This document shows, one piece after another, positions 8,428-8,822 of a stretch of 8,822 nt of DNA. The DNA lies in the NCBI GenBank assembly GCA_900319835.1, contig ONPY01000090.1:1-8822 (forward strand), given 5' to 3'. The notes under the pieces were generated by a model, which worked only from the letters and a program-made list of their open reading frames with translations, had not been told where the DNA came from and made no database searches. Source of the stretch: an uncultured Eubacteriales bacterium. GTDB lineage: Bacteria; Bacillota_A; Clostridia; Oscillospirales; Oscillospiraceae. Within the stretch, counting starts at the first letter, position 1, and each line of letters opens with the position of its first letter. The translations under genes were made by a program, and so were the position numbers.

Positions 8428-8822
8428 TCAATTCTCGTTATACTCCAGCAGGAAGTCGCAGCAATCGCCGCCCCGGCCAATGGTCTTGGTGCGACCCCAG
8501 ATCAGCTTCGGATGCAGATGACCGTATCCGGCGTCGTCGCCGTCACAGAAAGCCCTCGTGATCTCCGGGCAGCCATACCGAAGGCAGGCCTCATAATAGG
8601 GACATTTCACGATGTTGAACCGCGCTTCCCTGCCGTGGCTCTCCGGGAACTCGTAGCCGAAGCCCGCATCCGGACCAAAGCTCTGTAAAGAGACCTTCAT
8701 AAAAAGCGCCGGGATCCTCTTCGCCAGGCCGAATACTCGAATCATGCGCTGCAGATGGGGTGCAAAGGTTTCTGCAAAACGCTGGAAATATTCCCGGATC
8801 ACCCAGACCGCCCACTCCTGCT
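8428..8822 (-). CDS. L-2-amino-thiazoline-4-carboxylate (ATC) hydrolase-family protein, 5' end outside window
   Basis: The reading frame is open to the right edge, so the N-terminus is missing; about 131 codons are visible. A GTG at 8802 could be read as a start, but the frame continues upstream without a stop (QEWAVWV) and no ribosome site is visible there, so I treat the gene as partial. The C-terminal half carries the family hallmark: a CPYYEACLRYGCPE stretch, then TRAFCDGDDAGYGHLHP and RTKTIGRGGDCCDF. Conserved cysteines fall at 67, 73, 78, 86, 114 and 115 counted from the GTG codon, with HLH at 95-97. The founding enzyme class opens the thiazoline ring of ATC on the way to L-cysteine in Pseudomonas. 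Many clostridial members of this Pfam family have no proven substrate, so the enzymatic name is provisional. It stands 18 nt upstream of the MBL hydrolase, likely as an earlier gene of the same operon. Confidence 0.8.
   Translation of the reverse strand, partial: QEWAVWVIREYFQRFAETFAPHLQRMIRVFGLAKRIPALFMKVSLQSFGPDAGFGYEFPESHGREARFNIVKCPYYEACLRYGCPEITRAFCDGDDAGYGHLHPKLIWGRTKTIGRGGDCCDFLLEYNEN

Noticed and set aside
8591..8815. Second - strand frame (74 codons) at the right edge
   Set aside because: It overlaps the ATC-hydrolase-family gene in another frame and shows no family features.

Overview
The window looks like a piece of a Gram-positive, GC-rich gut-type Clostridia genome (Oscillospiraceae-like; inferred). 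The reasons are strong GGAGG-type ribosome binding sites, low-to-mid G+C signals next to GC-rich coding DNA, a TnpV-type transposon protein, an ECF transporter module and an L-2-amino-thiazoline-4-carboxylate hydrolase-family protein. The species cannot be named from this sequence alone.

Layout from left to right. (1) Positions 83-466, + strand: a complete tnpV gene, the only gene on this strand and the trace of a mobile element reaching in from the left edge. (2) Positions 489-521: a perfect 12-bp hairpin between two convergent genes, a probable (bi-directional) terminator. (3) Positions 535-6791, - strand: a tight five-gene operon. In transcription order it holds two exporter-fold ABC half-transporters (TMD-NBD), an MptD/Trep_Strep-type ECF substrate-binding (S) membrane protein, an EcfT transmembrane protein and an EcfA protein with two fused ATPase domains. 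Three of the four junctions overlap (8, 1 and 7 nt) and the other gap is 21 nt, so the genes are probably co-transcribed and translationally coupled. (4) Positions 6813-6889: intergenic DNA with an operator-like inverted repeat just upstream of the first ABC gene and a terminator-like hairpin after tetR. (5) Positions 6914-7522, - strand: a TetR-family regulator. It has a good sigma-A-type promoter (TTGACA, 17 nt, TAACAT) followed at once by a GGTTAG-N6-CTAACC inverted repeat. (6) Positions 7636-8822, - strand: an MBL-fold hydrolase and, upstream of it, the C-terminal part of an ATC-hydrolase-family protein that runs off the right edge.

Working model (inference). The TetR protein senses a small molecule and represses both itself and the five-gene transporter operon through related GTTAG/CTAAC and GTTAAC motifs. 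The transporter set, an IrtAB/YbtPQ-like heterodimeric ABC pair plus a complete dedicated ECF module, recalls Gram-positive loci for haem or metallophore uptake. The ligand cannot be read from the sequence. The upstream MBL hydrolase and thiazoline-hydrolase-family protein might process an imported or toxic compound, but that link rests only on position and shared strand.
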